Source of the DNA: Lutibacter sp. UBA4458
Lineage (GTDB): Bacteria > Bacteroidota > Bacteroidia > Flavobacteriales > Flavobacteriaceae
Reading direction: 5' to 3'
Length of the DNA: 17,397 bases
Assembly: GCA_002390165.1 (NCBI GenBank)
Contig: DGOU01000031.1
Coordinates: forward strand, 2,183 to 19,579
The notes beneath the pieces are model-generated. The model was given only the letters and a program-made list of their open reading frames with translations, ran no database searches and had not been told where the DNA came from. Of the stretch, positions 7,136 through 15,450 are shown piece after piece (positions within the stretch are counted from its first letter, which is position 1; the number at the start of each line of letters is the position of its first letter). The translations under genes and the position numbers were made by a program.

Positions 7136-8757
7136 GCAAAAGAAAAATAAATTTACCATTATATTTAGCAATTGCCGTTATAATTGGAATAGCTATTGGT
7201 ACACTTTTCAACTTTAAAAAGAAACCAGTATTATTTAGTTCAAACACTAATGAAGCTAAAATAAAAAGACTAATAGATTATATAAATTACGATTATGTAG
7301 ATAAGGTAGATACCGATAGTTTGTTAGATGATGCTATTACAAAAATGCTAAGTGAATTAGATCCGCATTCGGTTTATATTCCTAAAAATGAATTAAAAAG
7401 TGTAACAGAAACCATGCAAGGGAAGTTTGTAGGCATAGGAGTTTCCTTTTTAATGCATGAAGATACGGTTGCAGTTAGTAGCGTTATAAAAGGAGGCCCT
7501 AGTGAAAAAGCAGGAATAAAAGATGGAGATAGAATTTTAACTGCAAATAACGATACTCTTTTTGGTAAGTCCATTTTAAAAAAAGCAGAAGTAAACAAAA
7601 CAGAAGGAAAAACTATTTCAGGAAATCGGAAAATTTCTGATGCAGTTATTAAATCGTTAAAAGGAGAACCAGATACTAAAGTGGAGGTTACCGTTTATAG
7701 AAAATCAACCCATAAAATTTTAAAATTTCCTATTATTAGAGGTGAAGTACCAATTATTAGTGTGCCATCTTATTATAGGATTAATAAAACTTTAGGTTAT
7801 ATTAAAATTGATCGATTTGCAAGAACCACCTATAAAGAATTTAAAGTTGCTTTAGAGACTTTAAAATCTGAAGGAATAACTTCTTTAACCTTGGATTTAA
7901 GAGGAAACCCTGGAGGTTTTATGGATATTGCAAATAAAATAGTCGATGAATTTTTAACCGATGGAAAACTTATAGTTTTTACTAAAAATAAATATGGTGA
8001 AGTAGATAAATCTTTTGCAACGGATAAAGGAGATTTTGAAGACGGGAAAGTGTATGTTTTAATTAATGAAAATTCTGCTTCCGCTAGCGAAATAGTGTCT
8101 GGAGCTTTACAAGATAACGATAGAGGAGTTATTGTTGGAAGACGTTCTTTTGGTAAAGGGCTGGTGCAACAAGAAATGGATTTAGGCGATGGTTCAGCAG
8201 TTAGGCTTACTACCTCAAGGTACTATACACCAACCGGACGTTCTATTCAAAAACCTTATAATCATAAAGATAATACTGCTTATGAAAACGATTATTTAAA
8301 TCGTATTCATAATGGAGAATTGTTATCAAAAGATAGTATTAAAGTAGATGATCATTTAAAATTTACAACGCCAAAAGGTAAAGTAGTTTATGGTGGTGGA
8401 GGAATAATTCCAGATGTTTTTGTTCCTATTGATACCACAAGTGTTTTTAGTAATAAATTATATGGAATGTTGAATGAGTTTGTTTTTAATTATGTAGATA
8501 ATCATAGAAATGAATTAGCTTCTTGGAAGTTAAAGGATTTTGTTACTGATTTTGATAAATCAGATAAAGTAATTCAATCGTATTTAAATTTTATTGATGT
8601 AAAAACTCTTATTTCATCAAAATCTAAAAAGAATTTGAAAATTTACTTAAAGGCATTAATTGCTAGAAATTTATTTGGAGAAACTGGTTACTTTATGATT
8701 ACAGAGCATAATGATAATGTGATTAAAAAGGTAATAGAATTAGATGGCAAAAATTAA
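7132..8757 (+). CDS. S41 family C-terminal processing protease (CtpA/Prc-like)
   Basis: This 541-residue serine protease cleaves proteins from their C-termini in the periplasm and should be anchored by the N-terminal hydrophobic segment at about 9-25. A PDZ domain spans about 95-200 with the GIGVSF motif at 101-106. The catalytic core follows, with LDLRGNPGG at 254-262, Ser317 inside NSASASEI and Lys342 in SFGKG. The 25-residue spacing between Ser317 and Lys342 matches the Ser452/Lys477 dyad of E. coli Prc. The PDZ domain seems to contain an extra charged stretch (about 148-172). The C-terminal part after about 430 is a less conserved extension. The start overlaps the end of the deaminase gene by four bases. 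Targets in this organism are unknown; in other bacteria this family trims envelope proteins and peptidoglycan enzymes. Confidence 0.93.
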   Translation: MSKRKINLPLYLAIAVIIGIAIGTLFNFKKKPVLFSSNTNEAKIKRLIDYINYDYVDKVDTDSLLDDAITKMLSELDPHSVYIPKNELKSVTETMQGKFVGIGVSFLMHEDTVAVSSVIKGGPSEKAGIKDGDRILTANNDTLFGKSILKKAEVNKTEGKTISGNRKISDAVIKSLKGEPDTKVEVTVYRKSTHKILKFPIIRGEVPIISVPSYYRINKTLGYIKIDRFARTTYKEFKVALETLKSEGITSLTLDLRGNPGGFMDIANKIVDEFLTDGKLIVFTKNKYGEVDKSFATDKGDFEDGKVYVLINENSASASEIVSGALQDNDRGVIVGRRSFGKGLVQQEMDLGDGSAVRLTTSRYYTPTGRSIQKPYNHKDNTAYENDYLNRIHNGELLSKDSIKVDDHLKFTTPKGKVVYGGGGIIPDVFVPIDTTSVFSNKLYGMLNEFVFNYVDNHRNELASWKLKDFVTDFDKSDKVIQSYLNFIDVKTLISSKSKKNLKIYLKALIARNLFGETGYFMITEHNDNVIKKVIELDGKN

Positions 8758-8760
8758 TAG

Positions 8761-8792
8761 TTGTTAGTTATTAAATGTTAATCTTATCTTTG
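8761..8792 (+). promoter_or_regulatory. Promoter for lpxH
   Basis: TATCTTTG at 8785-8792 is a perfect Bacteroidota -7 box, and a TTG at 8761-8763 lies 21 bases upstream, within the 17-23 range accepted for the -33 element. Transcription would begin near 8799, leaving about 14 bases before the TTG start codon at 8813. This short-leader layout supports that start. Confidence 0.6.
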
Positions 8793-8812
8793 AAAACAAA
8801 ACCATTTCAATT

Positions 8813-9562
8813 TTGAATATTTCAAAAAAAATATATTTCGCTTCCGATCAGCATTTTGGTGCGCCAACTTATGAAAAAAGTAAATTACGAGAGCAAAAAT
8901 TTATAAGCTGGCTAGATTTTATAAAAGTTGATGCAGATGCTATTTTTTTATTAGGAGATTTGTTCGATTTTTGGTTTGAATATGGTAAAGTTATTCCGAA
9001 AGGATTTGTTAGAGTTTTAGGTAAACTTGCTGAATTGAGCGATAGCGGAATAAAAATTCATTTTTTTGTAGGAAACCATGATTTATGGGTGAAAGATTAT
9101 TTTGAAAAAGAATTAAACCTTACTGTGTATCATAAACCAAATGAATTCACCTTTAATAATAAACTTTTTTTAATTGGCCATGGCGATGGTTTAGGTCCTG
9201 GAGATAAAGGCTATAAACGAATGAAAAAAGTATTTACCAATCCTTTTTCTCAATGGTTATTTAAGTGGTTGCATCCTGATATTGGAGTTAGATTAGCACA
9301 ATATTTATCGGTTAAAAATAAATTAATTTCAGGAGAAGAAGATGTTAAATTTTTAGGGGAAGATAACGAATGGTTAGTAAAATATTGTAAAAAAAAGCTA
9401 ACCATAAAAAACTACGATTATTTTTTATTTGGGCATAGACATTTGCCTATGGAAATTCAGGTTTCCGAAACTTCAAAATATATTAATACTGGCGATTGGA
9501 TTACTCATTTTACCTACGCAGTTTTTGATGGAAATGAATTAATTTTAAAAACGTATTCATAA
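8813..9562 (+). CDS. lpxH: UDP-2,3-diacylglucosamine diphosphatase LpxH-like
   Basis: LpxH hydrolyses UDP-2,3-diacylglucosamine to lipid X in the fourth step of lipid A synthesis, at the cytoplasmic face of the inner membrane. The 249-residue product has all the calcineurin-type metallophosphatase motifs: Asp12-x-His14 (SDQHFG), Gly48-Asp49 with Asp52 (GDLFDF), Asn88-His89-Asp90 (GNHD), His123 (GHGD) and His208-x-His210 (GHRH). The start codon is TTG at 8813; the next Met is near residue 137, after the first four motifs, so a later start would destroy the active site. A near-perfect promoter just upstream supports this start. Other lipid A genes are not adjacent. The gene ends in a hairpin terminator three bases later. 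Some Bacteroidota LpxH-like phosphatases have not been tested, so the exact substrate is inferred from the family. Confidence 0.85.
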   Translation: MNISKKIYFASDQHFGAPTYEKSKLREQKFISWLDFIKVDADAIFLLGDLFDFWFEYGKVIPKGFVRVLGKLAELSDSGIKIHFFVGNHDLWVKDYFEKELNLTVYHKPNEFTFNNKLFLIGHGDGLGPGDKGYKRMKKVFTNPFSQWLFKWLHPDIGVRLAQYLSVKNKLISGEEDVKFLGEDNEWLVKYCKKKLTIKNYDYFLFGHRHLPMEIQVSETSKYINTGDWITHFTYAVFDGNELILKTYS

Positions 9563-9592
9563 AAAAAGCATCTCACAAGTGAGATGCTTTTT
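9563..9592. terminator. Bidirectional terminator between lpxH and the TonB receptor gene
   Basis: A perfect 14-bp stem has arms AAAAAGCATCTCAC (9563-9576) and GTGAGATGCTTTTT (9579-9592) around AA. It begins right after the lpxH stop codon and ends 23 bases before the stop of the convergent receptor gene. A-rich and T-rich ends make it work as a U-tract terminator on either strand. Confidence 0.9.
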
Positions 9593-9615
9593 AATTTATA
9601 AGTTAGACTTTTAAT

Positions 9616-12243
9616 TTAGAATTGATAATTTAAACCAATACTAAAAGTAGTTCCTAATTGACCTAATTGTTGAACTTCAGATGAATAAATAAATCTTGTT
9701 CCAGCTTGCGCAGTATTTGTTGAAGGATCCGTAGGATCTGGATATACATCAAATAAATTGTTAACTACAGCGTTCATTGTAATTTTATCTGTTAAGTTAT
9801 AGGTTAAATGGAAATCAGTAACCACTTTTGATCCTAATTCTTGATCAACACCGCCAGATTGTGGGTGCGTAATAGTTACTTTTCCAAACATGGTGTTGTC
9901 TAATCCAAAGTTCCATTTGTCTATTTCTTGGTTTAAACCTAAAATAACTTTAGATTTTGGTCTTGAATTAGTTATTAAACCTTGCTCTTGTCTGTCAAAA
10001 ATATTATATCCTCCAGAAGCTAATGCAGTTGGAGTTGTAATAGCGTCAAGTGTGGTTTTGTTAAAATTCGCAGCTAAACTAGCTTTAAACCCACCATCGT
10101 TTTTGTAGTTTACAACTACATCTGCTCCAGTTGTTTTAGTGTTACCAGCATTAATAAAGAATTGTACCGCTACAACATTATTATCAATTAAAATTTGCTC
10201 TACAGCATCAGAACCATCCAAATTGCCATCTAGTGATCCAATTTGAGAAGAGAATAATACACGATCATCTACTTTTATTTGATAAAAATCAAATGAAGCT
10301 GAGAAATTTCTATTAAATTTATACGTTAAACCAGCAGATACATTTTTAGAAGTTTCTGCAAATAAGCTTGGTACGCCTAATGCTTTAACTGCTGAATTAT
10401 CGTTTGCTAATGTACCTTGCAATAAAGGTTCAGAAGAACCAGCTACAATAATATATTGACTATTAGTTAAATATCTTTGGTGTAATGTTGGCGCTCTAAA
10501 TCCTGTACTATAGGATGCTCTAAGTGCACCATTTGAACCTAGTTTATAACGTCCATTAACTTTCCATGAAAAATTACTTCCAAAATCAGAATAATCTTCA
10601 TATCTACCTGCAACACCTAATAAAAATGCATCAGAAATATCATAATCTATTTGTGCATATCCAGCAAAATTACTTCTATTCCAAGCTCCGGCCTCTGCAG
10701 GTTTAATACCGGCAAAAGAGTCAGAACCTCCTTTATAGTAAGATAAAGGATCTCCTTCAAATGCGTTAAAATACTCATTTTTCCACTCTAATCCCATGGC
10801 TAAAGAAACTTGTTCAGAAAGTTCTCCTGTAACATCAATATTTCCAACTACATTTTGTAAACGGTAACCACCTGGATGAAAAGTTCTTGGTGAAGTTCCA
10901 TGATCTGCTAAATAATCTCTATTAATAGAATTATTAACGGTATAAGACACACTATTTGCTCCATAGGTTAAACTTGCATCAACATCCCAGCCTTCTGCAA
11001 AACGGAATTTAATTCCTGTAGCGTCTAAATAATCTTTAATTAAAGTTTCAAAAGTAGGTTGATACCCTTTAAAGTCTTCAGATCTAGTTATAAATTCTGC
11101 ATCTGCAACATCTCTTCTCCAATATGGAGCTCTATAATAAGCAAAACTTCTACCATTACGTGTAGTATAAGCATGAAAAGAGTATAATTCTGCATTATTA
11201 CTAAGAGGATGCGTTAAATTCACTTCTAAATCTTTCTTTTCCATATCTGGTTGCCCAACGTGCATTCCTAAATCTGGATTTTCTTGAGCCCATTGAATTT
11301 CATTTGGTCTAGCATCTCCAGGTAAATCTGCAACACCAGGAGTACCAGCTCTATTAGTAAGTTTTTGAGTAGAATATCCTAAAGTAACGTTAGCAGAACC
11401 ACCATTACCAAAAGTAAAGCCAGTGTTAAAATCGGATCTAAAATTAAAACCATCACCTTCTTTAGTTACACCTGCTTTGGTAGTAAAAGTAGAATAATCT
11501 GTATTTTTCTTTAAAATAATATTTATTACCCCAGCAATGGCATCTGAACCATACTGTGCTGCAGCTCCATCACGTAAAACTTCAATGTGATCAATAGCAG
11601 CAGTTGGTATACTTTTTAAATCTGTTCCAACTTCTCCTTTACCAGGTGTTCTGTTTAAATAAACTTGAGCACTTTGGTTTTTACGTTTTCCATTAACCAA
11701 TACCAAAGTTCTACTTGGCCCTAATCCTCTTAAATCTGCAGGGTCATAATGTGCAGTTGCATCAGAAATAGCTTGGTTTTGAGAATTAAAAGAAGGTACT
11801 TTAAAAGTAAGCATTTCTTCAATATTAGTTTTACCGCTAGAAGTTAATTCCTTAGCTCCAATATTATCTACTGGCACAGGAGAATCTAAAATTGTTCTAG
11901 GTTTCGTTCTGTTTCCAGTAACCACAATTTCATCTAAAGCCTGACTTTCTTCCTTTAAAGTTATTAAAATATCTGTTTCTGAAGTAACATACTGTTGTTT
12001 TGTAGCAAAACCCACAAAAGAAGTAGTTAACGTAGTTGGTAGCTTTGAAATTTTAAATTCAAAATAACCTTGTTCGTTAGAAGTTGTACCGTTCGAGGTA
12101 TTTTCTTCAACAATAGTAGCAAAAGGAACTGCGCCCCCTTTAGTGTCAACAATTTTACCTGAAATGGTTGTTTGTGCCCATGTTAGTACAGGTAAAAATA
12201 ATAATAACGATAATAATTTTAATCGTGTAGTTGATTTTTTCAT
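9616..12243 (-). CDS. TonB-dependent outer-membrane receptor with CarboxypepD_reg-like domain
   Basis: This 875-residue receptor imports a ligand across the outer membrane using energy from TonB-ExbBD. It starts with a signal peptide cleaved near Ala23 (TWAQ), followed by a carboxypeptidase-regulatory-like beta domain (about 25-98). Next come a TonB-box-like DEIVVTG (104-110) and the plug domain, with DLRGLGPSRTLVLVNGKR near 170-187 and LRDGAAAQYGSDAIAGVINI at 223-242. The rest is a 22-strand barrel ending in a terminal Phe (GLNYQF), the usual signal for the Bam machinery. No SusD-like lipoprotein, siderophore gene or glycan enzyme lies beside it, so it is not a SusCD pair and its ligand cannot be read. 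It is transcribed alone, convergent with lpxH and divergent from the Bat operon. Confidence 0.93.
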   Translation of the reverse strand: MKKSTTRLKLLSLLLFLPVLTWAQTTISGKIVDTKGGAVPFATIVEENTSNGTTSNEQGYFEFKISKLPTTLTTSFVGFATKQQYVTSETDILITLKEESQALDEIVVTGNRTKPRTILDSPVPVDNIGAKELTSSGKTNIEEMLTFKVPSFNSQNQAISDATAHYDPADLRGLGPSRTLVLVNGKRKNQSAQVYLNRTPGKGEVGTDLKSIPTAAIDHIEVLRDGAAAQYGSDAIAGVINIILKKNTDYSTFTTKAGVTKEGDGFNFRSDFNTGFTFGNGGSANVTLGYSTQKLTNRAGTPGVADLPGDARPNEIQWAQENPDLGMHVGQPDMEKKDLEVNLTHPLSNNAELYSFHAYTTRNGRSFAYYRAPYWRRDVADAEFITRSEDFKGYQPTFETLIKDYLDATGIKFRFAEGWDVDASLTYGANSVSYTVNNSINRDYLADHGTSPRTFHPGGYRLQNVVGNIDVTGELSEQVSLAMGLEWKNEYFNAFEGDPLSYYKGGSDSFAGIKPAEAGAWNRSNFAGYAQIDYDISDAFLLGVAGRYEDYSDFGSNFSWKVNGRYKLGSNGALRASYSTGFRAPTLHQRYLTNSQYIIVAGSSEPLLQGTLANDNSAVKALGVPSLFAETSKNVSAGLTYKFNRNFSASFDFYQIKVDDRVLFSSQIGSLDGNLDGSDAVEQILIDNNVVAVQFFINAGNTKTTGADVVVNYKNDGGFKASLAANFNKTTLDAITTPTALASGGYNIFDRQEQGLITNSRPKSKVILGLNQEIDKWNFGLDNTMFGKVTITHPQSGGVDQELGSKVVTDFHLTYNLTDKITMNAVVNNLFDVYPDPTDPSTNTAQAGTRFIYSSEVQQLGQLGTTFSIGLNYQF

Positions 12244-12546
12244 ATAGTATAGATTTAAATTCGAGCAAATATTAAAAAAATGTTAAAGGCTAGCAAATAA
12301 ATTAATTAAAAATGCACATATTTAACATTTTTATTTCTAAATGATTAATAAATAACAATTAATATTGCAACATGTTTAAATAGTTTTGTAATAATATATA
12401 ACTGAAGTTTTTAAAAGTGAAAATCCTGTTAAACATTGAGTTTTATCCTAATTTTTAACCTATTTTTAACAGCTAAAAATGAAATTTATTTGCTACTTGC
12501 ACCGTGAATTTCAAGTAAATTATTTTACCCAAAAAATAAATGTAAC
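12244..12546. other. Divergent intergenic region between TonB receptor and moxR
   Basis: This 303-base AT-rich region has no ORF I can support. On its left is the receptor promoter on the - strand. On the + strand TAGTTTTG (12381-12388) fits TAnnTTTG and could start the Bat operon transcript with a leader of about 150 bases; no TTG -33 element is well placed for it. Further right, ATTTTTAAC occurs twice at an 11-base period (12451-12459 and 12462-12470). The second copy pairs with TAAAAAT at 12474-12480 around a 5-base loop. These could be regulator sites or chance in AT-rich DNA. Confidence 0.5.
12266..12297 (-). promoter_or_regulatory. Promoter for the TonB receptor gene
   Basis: Read on the - strand, TTTG (12297-12294) and AATATTTG (12273-12266) are spaced by 20 bases, resembling the Bacteroidota -33/-7 pair with one mismatch in the -7 box. 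Transcription would start near 12259, about 16 bases before the ATG at 12243. Confidence 0.45.
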
Positions 12547-13554
12547 ATGTTAGAAGAAAGTAATGTATCGGTTGATATTAAAGCTATCAATGAAAAAATA
12601 GAAGTAGAAAGTGCTTTTGTGGACTTATTAATGATGGAAATGAATAAAGTAATTGTTGGACAAAAACATATGGTTGAACGATTACTTATTGGTTTACTTG
12701 GTAATGGACATATTTTGCTGGAAGGTGTTCCGGGTTTGGCAAAAACATTAGCAATTAGTACGTTGTCAAAAGCCGTTCAAGGTGATTTTAGTAGATTACA
12801 ATTTACTCCTGATTTACTACCTGCAGATGTTGTTGGAACTATGATTTATAGCGTTAAAGACAATGATTTTACCATAAAAAAAGGACCAATTTTTGCCAAT
12901 TTTGTGTTAGCTGATGAAATAAACAGAGCTCCTGCAAAAGTGCAATCGGCATTGTTAGAAGCCATGCAAGAGCGTCAAATTACTATTGGCGATACTACCT
13001 TTAAATTAGACGATCCTTTTTTAGTAATGGCAACCCAAAATCCTGTTGAGCAGGAAGGTACATATCCTTTGCCAGAAGCCCAAGTAGATAGATTTATGTT
13101 GAAAACGGTAATAGATTATCCAAAAATTTCTGAAGAGCAATTAATAATGCGTCAAAATTTAAATGGAAGTTATGGCGATGTAAAATCAGTAGCTTCTTTA
13201 GAGCAAATTAACAGAGCAAGAAATGCGGTTAAAGAAGTTTATATGGATGAGAAAATTGAAAAATATATTTTAGATATTATTTTTGCAACTCGTTATCCAG
13301 AAAAATATAATTTACCAGATTTAAAAGGTCTTATTAGTTTTGGAGCTTCTCCTCGTGGAAGTATCAATTTAGCTTTAGCTGCAAAATGTTATGCATTTAT
13401 TAGACGAAGAGGTTATGTTATTCCTGAAGATGTAAGAGCCATGGTTCATGATGTTTTACGTCATAGAATTGGAGTTACTTACGAAGCAGAAGCTGAAAAT
13501 ATTACTTCCGAAGAAATTATATCTAAAATTGTTAATGAAATTGAAGTCCCTTAA
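12547..13554 (+). CDS. moxR: MoxR-family AAA+ ATPase of the Bat operon
   Basis: This 335-residue MoxR ATPase is complete. It shows Walker A GVPGLAKT at 60-67, Walker B ending in Asp123-Glu124 (LADEINRAP), sensor 1 Asn165 in MATQNP, the VDRF motif at 180-183 that carries a candidate arginine finger (Arg182), and sensor 2 Arg270 in GASPRGS. MoxR proteins are cytoplasmic chaperone-like ATPases usually encoded with von Willebrand factor A proteins, and the four following genes fit that pattern. It opens the operon; the next gene begins 101 bases later, after a spacer with two hairpins. The role of the Bat system in this organism is inferred from gene order; oxidative-stress or envelope functions reported elsewhere may not transfer. 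Confidence 0.95.
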   Translation: MLEESNVSVDIKAINEKIEVESAFVDLLMMEMNKVIVGQKHMVERLLIGLLGNGHILLEGVPGLAKTLAISTLSKAVQGDFSRLQFTPDLLPADVVGTMIYSVKDNDFTIKKGPIFANFVLADEINRAPAKVQSALLEAMQERQITIGDTTFKLDDPFLVMATQNPVEQEGTYPLPEAQVDRFMLKTVIDYPKISEEQLIMRQNLNGSYGDVKSVASLEQINRARNAVKEVYMDEKIEKYILDIIFATRYPEKYNLPDLKGLISFGASPRGSINLALAAKCYAFIRRRGYVIPEDVRAMVHDVLRHRIGVTYEAEAENITSEEIISKIVNEIEVP

Positions 13555-13563
13555 GTCATTTTA

Positions 13564-13646
13564 ATTCCCCTAAGGGGAAATTTTGAGAACGATTATTTAA
13601 ACAATAAAATTAAAAGTCTTCTTTCCTTTGGAAAGCGGGTTTGAGA
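13564..13646 (+). repeat. Two related hairpin-plus-TTTGAGA elements in the Bat operon spacer
   Basis: The gap between moxR and the DUF58 gene holds two similar units. The first is TTCCCC-TAA-GGGGAA (13565-13579) followed by TTTGAGA at 13582-13588. The second is CTTTCC-TTT-GGAAAG (13621-13635) followed by TTTGAGA at 13640-13646. Each stem is 6 bp with a 3-base loop and more G+C than the DNA around it. No T-tract follows, so they are not standard terminators. They may modulate transcript processing or expression ratio, or be copies of a dispersed intergenic repeat. Confidence 0.6.
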
Positions 13647-13655
13647 GATAGCCTA

Positions 13656-14528
13656 ATGGAAACTAAAGAATTACTTAAAAAAGTACGAAAAATAGAGATT
13701 AAGACACGTCGTTTGTCGGATCATATTTTTTCTGGTGAATACCATAGTTCATTTAAAGGACGAGGTATGACTTTTTCAGAAGTAAGACAATACCAATATG
13801 GCGATGATGTTAGATCTATTGATTGGAATGTTACTGCAAGATATAACGAACCTTATGTTAAAGTTTTTGAAGAAGAACGTGAATTAACAATGGTTTTAAT
13901 GGTAGATGTAAGTGGCTCGGAATTTTTTGGTACTACCCAACAATTTAAGAAAAATACAATAACAGAAATTGCTGCGACTTTGGCATTTTCTGCAATTCAA
14001 AATAATGATAAGGTTGGTCTTTTATTGTTCTCTAATCAAGTAGAATTATATATTCCTCCAAAAAAAGGAAAGAGTCATGTTTTACGAATTATCAGAGAAT
14101 TAATTGAATTTAAACCTAAAAGCACCGAAACAAACATTTCTGAAGCATTAAAGTTTATGTCTAGCGTTCAAAAGAAAAAAGCTATTGTTTTTATGCTATC
14201 TGATTTTTTAGATGATAATTATGTGTCCACTCTAAAAATTGTAGGTAAAAAACATGATGTTACAGGAATACGAGTTTTTGATAAACATGAAATTACCATA
14301 CCAAACTTAGGTTTAGTTCCAATGTTAGATGCAGAAACAAAAGAAGTTATGCTTGTAAATACAGCCTCTAAAAAGGTTAGAAATAGTTATGCTAGTTATT
14401 ATTTAAAAACGGTAGATTATTTTGAAAAATCATTTAGCCATAGTGGAGCAGGAGTAATAAGTACTCAAATAGGTGAGAGTTATGTAAAAAAATTACTAGG
14501 ATATTTTAAGCAAAAAGGAGTAAGATAG
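13656..14528 (+). CDS. DUF58 domain protein with vWA-like fold (Bat operon)
   Basis: This 290-residue protein is the DUF58 member normally found directly after MoxR. I start it at ATG 13656 rather than the in-frame TTG at 13641, because the usual family start (METKELLKKV) begins there and the TTG lies within the spacer repeat. The DUF58 signature GDDVRSIDWNVTAR lies at 49-62. A von Willebrand factor A-like region follows, with metal-site residues in Asp84-Val-Ser-Gly-Ser88 and Asp183 (LSDF). No signal peptide or membrane span is visible, so it is probably cytoplasmic or membrane-attached through partners. It ends one base before the next gene, so translation is likely coupled. Confidence 0.9.
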   Translation: METKELLKKVRKIEIKTRRLSDHIFSGEYHSSFKGRGMTFSEVRQYQYGDDVRSIDWNVTARYNEPYVKVFEEERELTMVLMVDVSGSEFFGTTQQFKKNTITEIAATLAFSAIQNNDKVGLLLFSNQVELYIPPKKGKSHVLRIIRELIEFKPKSTETNISEALKFMSSVQKKKAIVFMLSDFLDDNYVSTLKIVGKKHDVTGIRVFDKHEITIPNLGLVPMLDAETKEVMLVNTASKKVRNSYASYYLKTVDYFEKSFSHSGAGVISTQIGESYVKKLLGYFKQKGVR

Positions 14529-14529
14529 C

Positions 14530-15450
14530 ATGAACCTCAGAAAAAAATATTTAGTATATATAATGATTTGTATCGGATTTATTGGATTTTCACAAGAAAA
14601 TCCTGTGAAAACGAGTATGGATACTACATTTATTAGAATAGGAGAACAATTTCAATACAAAGTATCAGTTGATGGTGAAGATCAAGTAATTTTTCCAAAA
14701 CTTCAGTTAGATAGTTTGCATAAAGTAGAAGTTGTAGAAGCATTTCCTGTAGATACTTTAAAAAATAGGTTAGAAAAAAAATACGTGCTCACTAGTTTTG
14801 ATAGTGGTCAATATGTAATTCCACAGCAACAACTGATTGTAAATAATAAAAAATACCTTACCGATTCTTTATTAATAAACGTTGCTACGGTAAAAGTAGA
14901 TACTACCAAGCAAAAATTGTTTCCTATAAAAGCTGTAATGAGAGAACCTAAAACAGCAGATGATTATTTACACTTGTGGTGGTTAATTTTTCCTTTGCTG
15001 GCAATTATTGCAATTATTTTGTACTTTATTTTAAGGAAAAAAGCTAAAAAGGAGGTAGTAGCCGTTTATGTTCCACCAATTCAAGAAGCTATGGAACGAT
15101 TAAAAGCTTTAGATGAAAAACAATTATTAAAACAGCACAAAATTAAACTGTATTATTCCGAATTAACTGAAATAGTTAGAGCATATATAGAAAAAGACAT
15201 TAACATTCCTGCATTAGAATCTACAACCAATGAATTATTAGAAACAATTAAAGATTTTAATGAATCAAGTAAATTAGGTATTTCAAAAGAAACTATTACA
15301 GAACTAAAAGAGGTATTACAAAATGCAGATTTAGTAAAATTTGCAAAATCAAAACCAATTGTAGAAGAAATTAAAACAGACAGAACATTGTCTGAACGAA
15401 TTCTGCAAAATTTAAAACCCATAAAAAAGACTGAAAATGAATTGGAATAA
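14530..15450 (+). CDS. BatD/DUF4381-like membrane protein (Bat operon)
   Basis: This 306-residue protein has an N-terminal signal or anchor segment (about 7-22, IGFSQ), a periplasmic beta-rich region of about 125 residues and one membrane span at 150-168 (WWLIFPLLAI then ILYFIL). A helical cytoplasmic tail follows, whose ELTEIVRAYIEKD segment (211-223) resembles DUF4381 tails. The topology fits the third gene of the Bat cluster, which links a periplasmic domain to cytoplasmic MoxR/DUF58 partners. It lacks a vWA metal site. The gene begins one base after the DUF58 stop and overlaps batA by 14 bases. The family name is less sure than the place in the operon; it is shorter than full BatD proteins, which are expected further downstream. 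Confidence 0.75.
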   Translation: MNLRKKYLVYIMICIGFIGFSQENPVKTSMDTTFIRIGEQFQYKVSVDGEDQVIFPKLQLDSLHKVEVVEAFPVDTLKNRLEKKYVLTSFDSGQYVIPQQQLIVNNKKYLTDSLLINVATVKVDTTKQKLFPIKAVMREPKTADDYLHLWWLIFPLLAIIAIILYFILRKKAKKEVVAVYVPPIQEAMERLKALDEKQLLKQHKIKLYYSELTEIVRAYIEKDINIPALESTTNELLETIKDFNESSKLGISKETITELKEVLQNADLVKFAKSKPIVEEIKTDRTLSERILQNLKPIKKTENELE

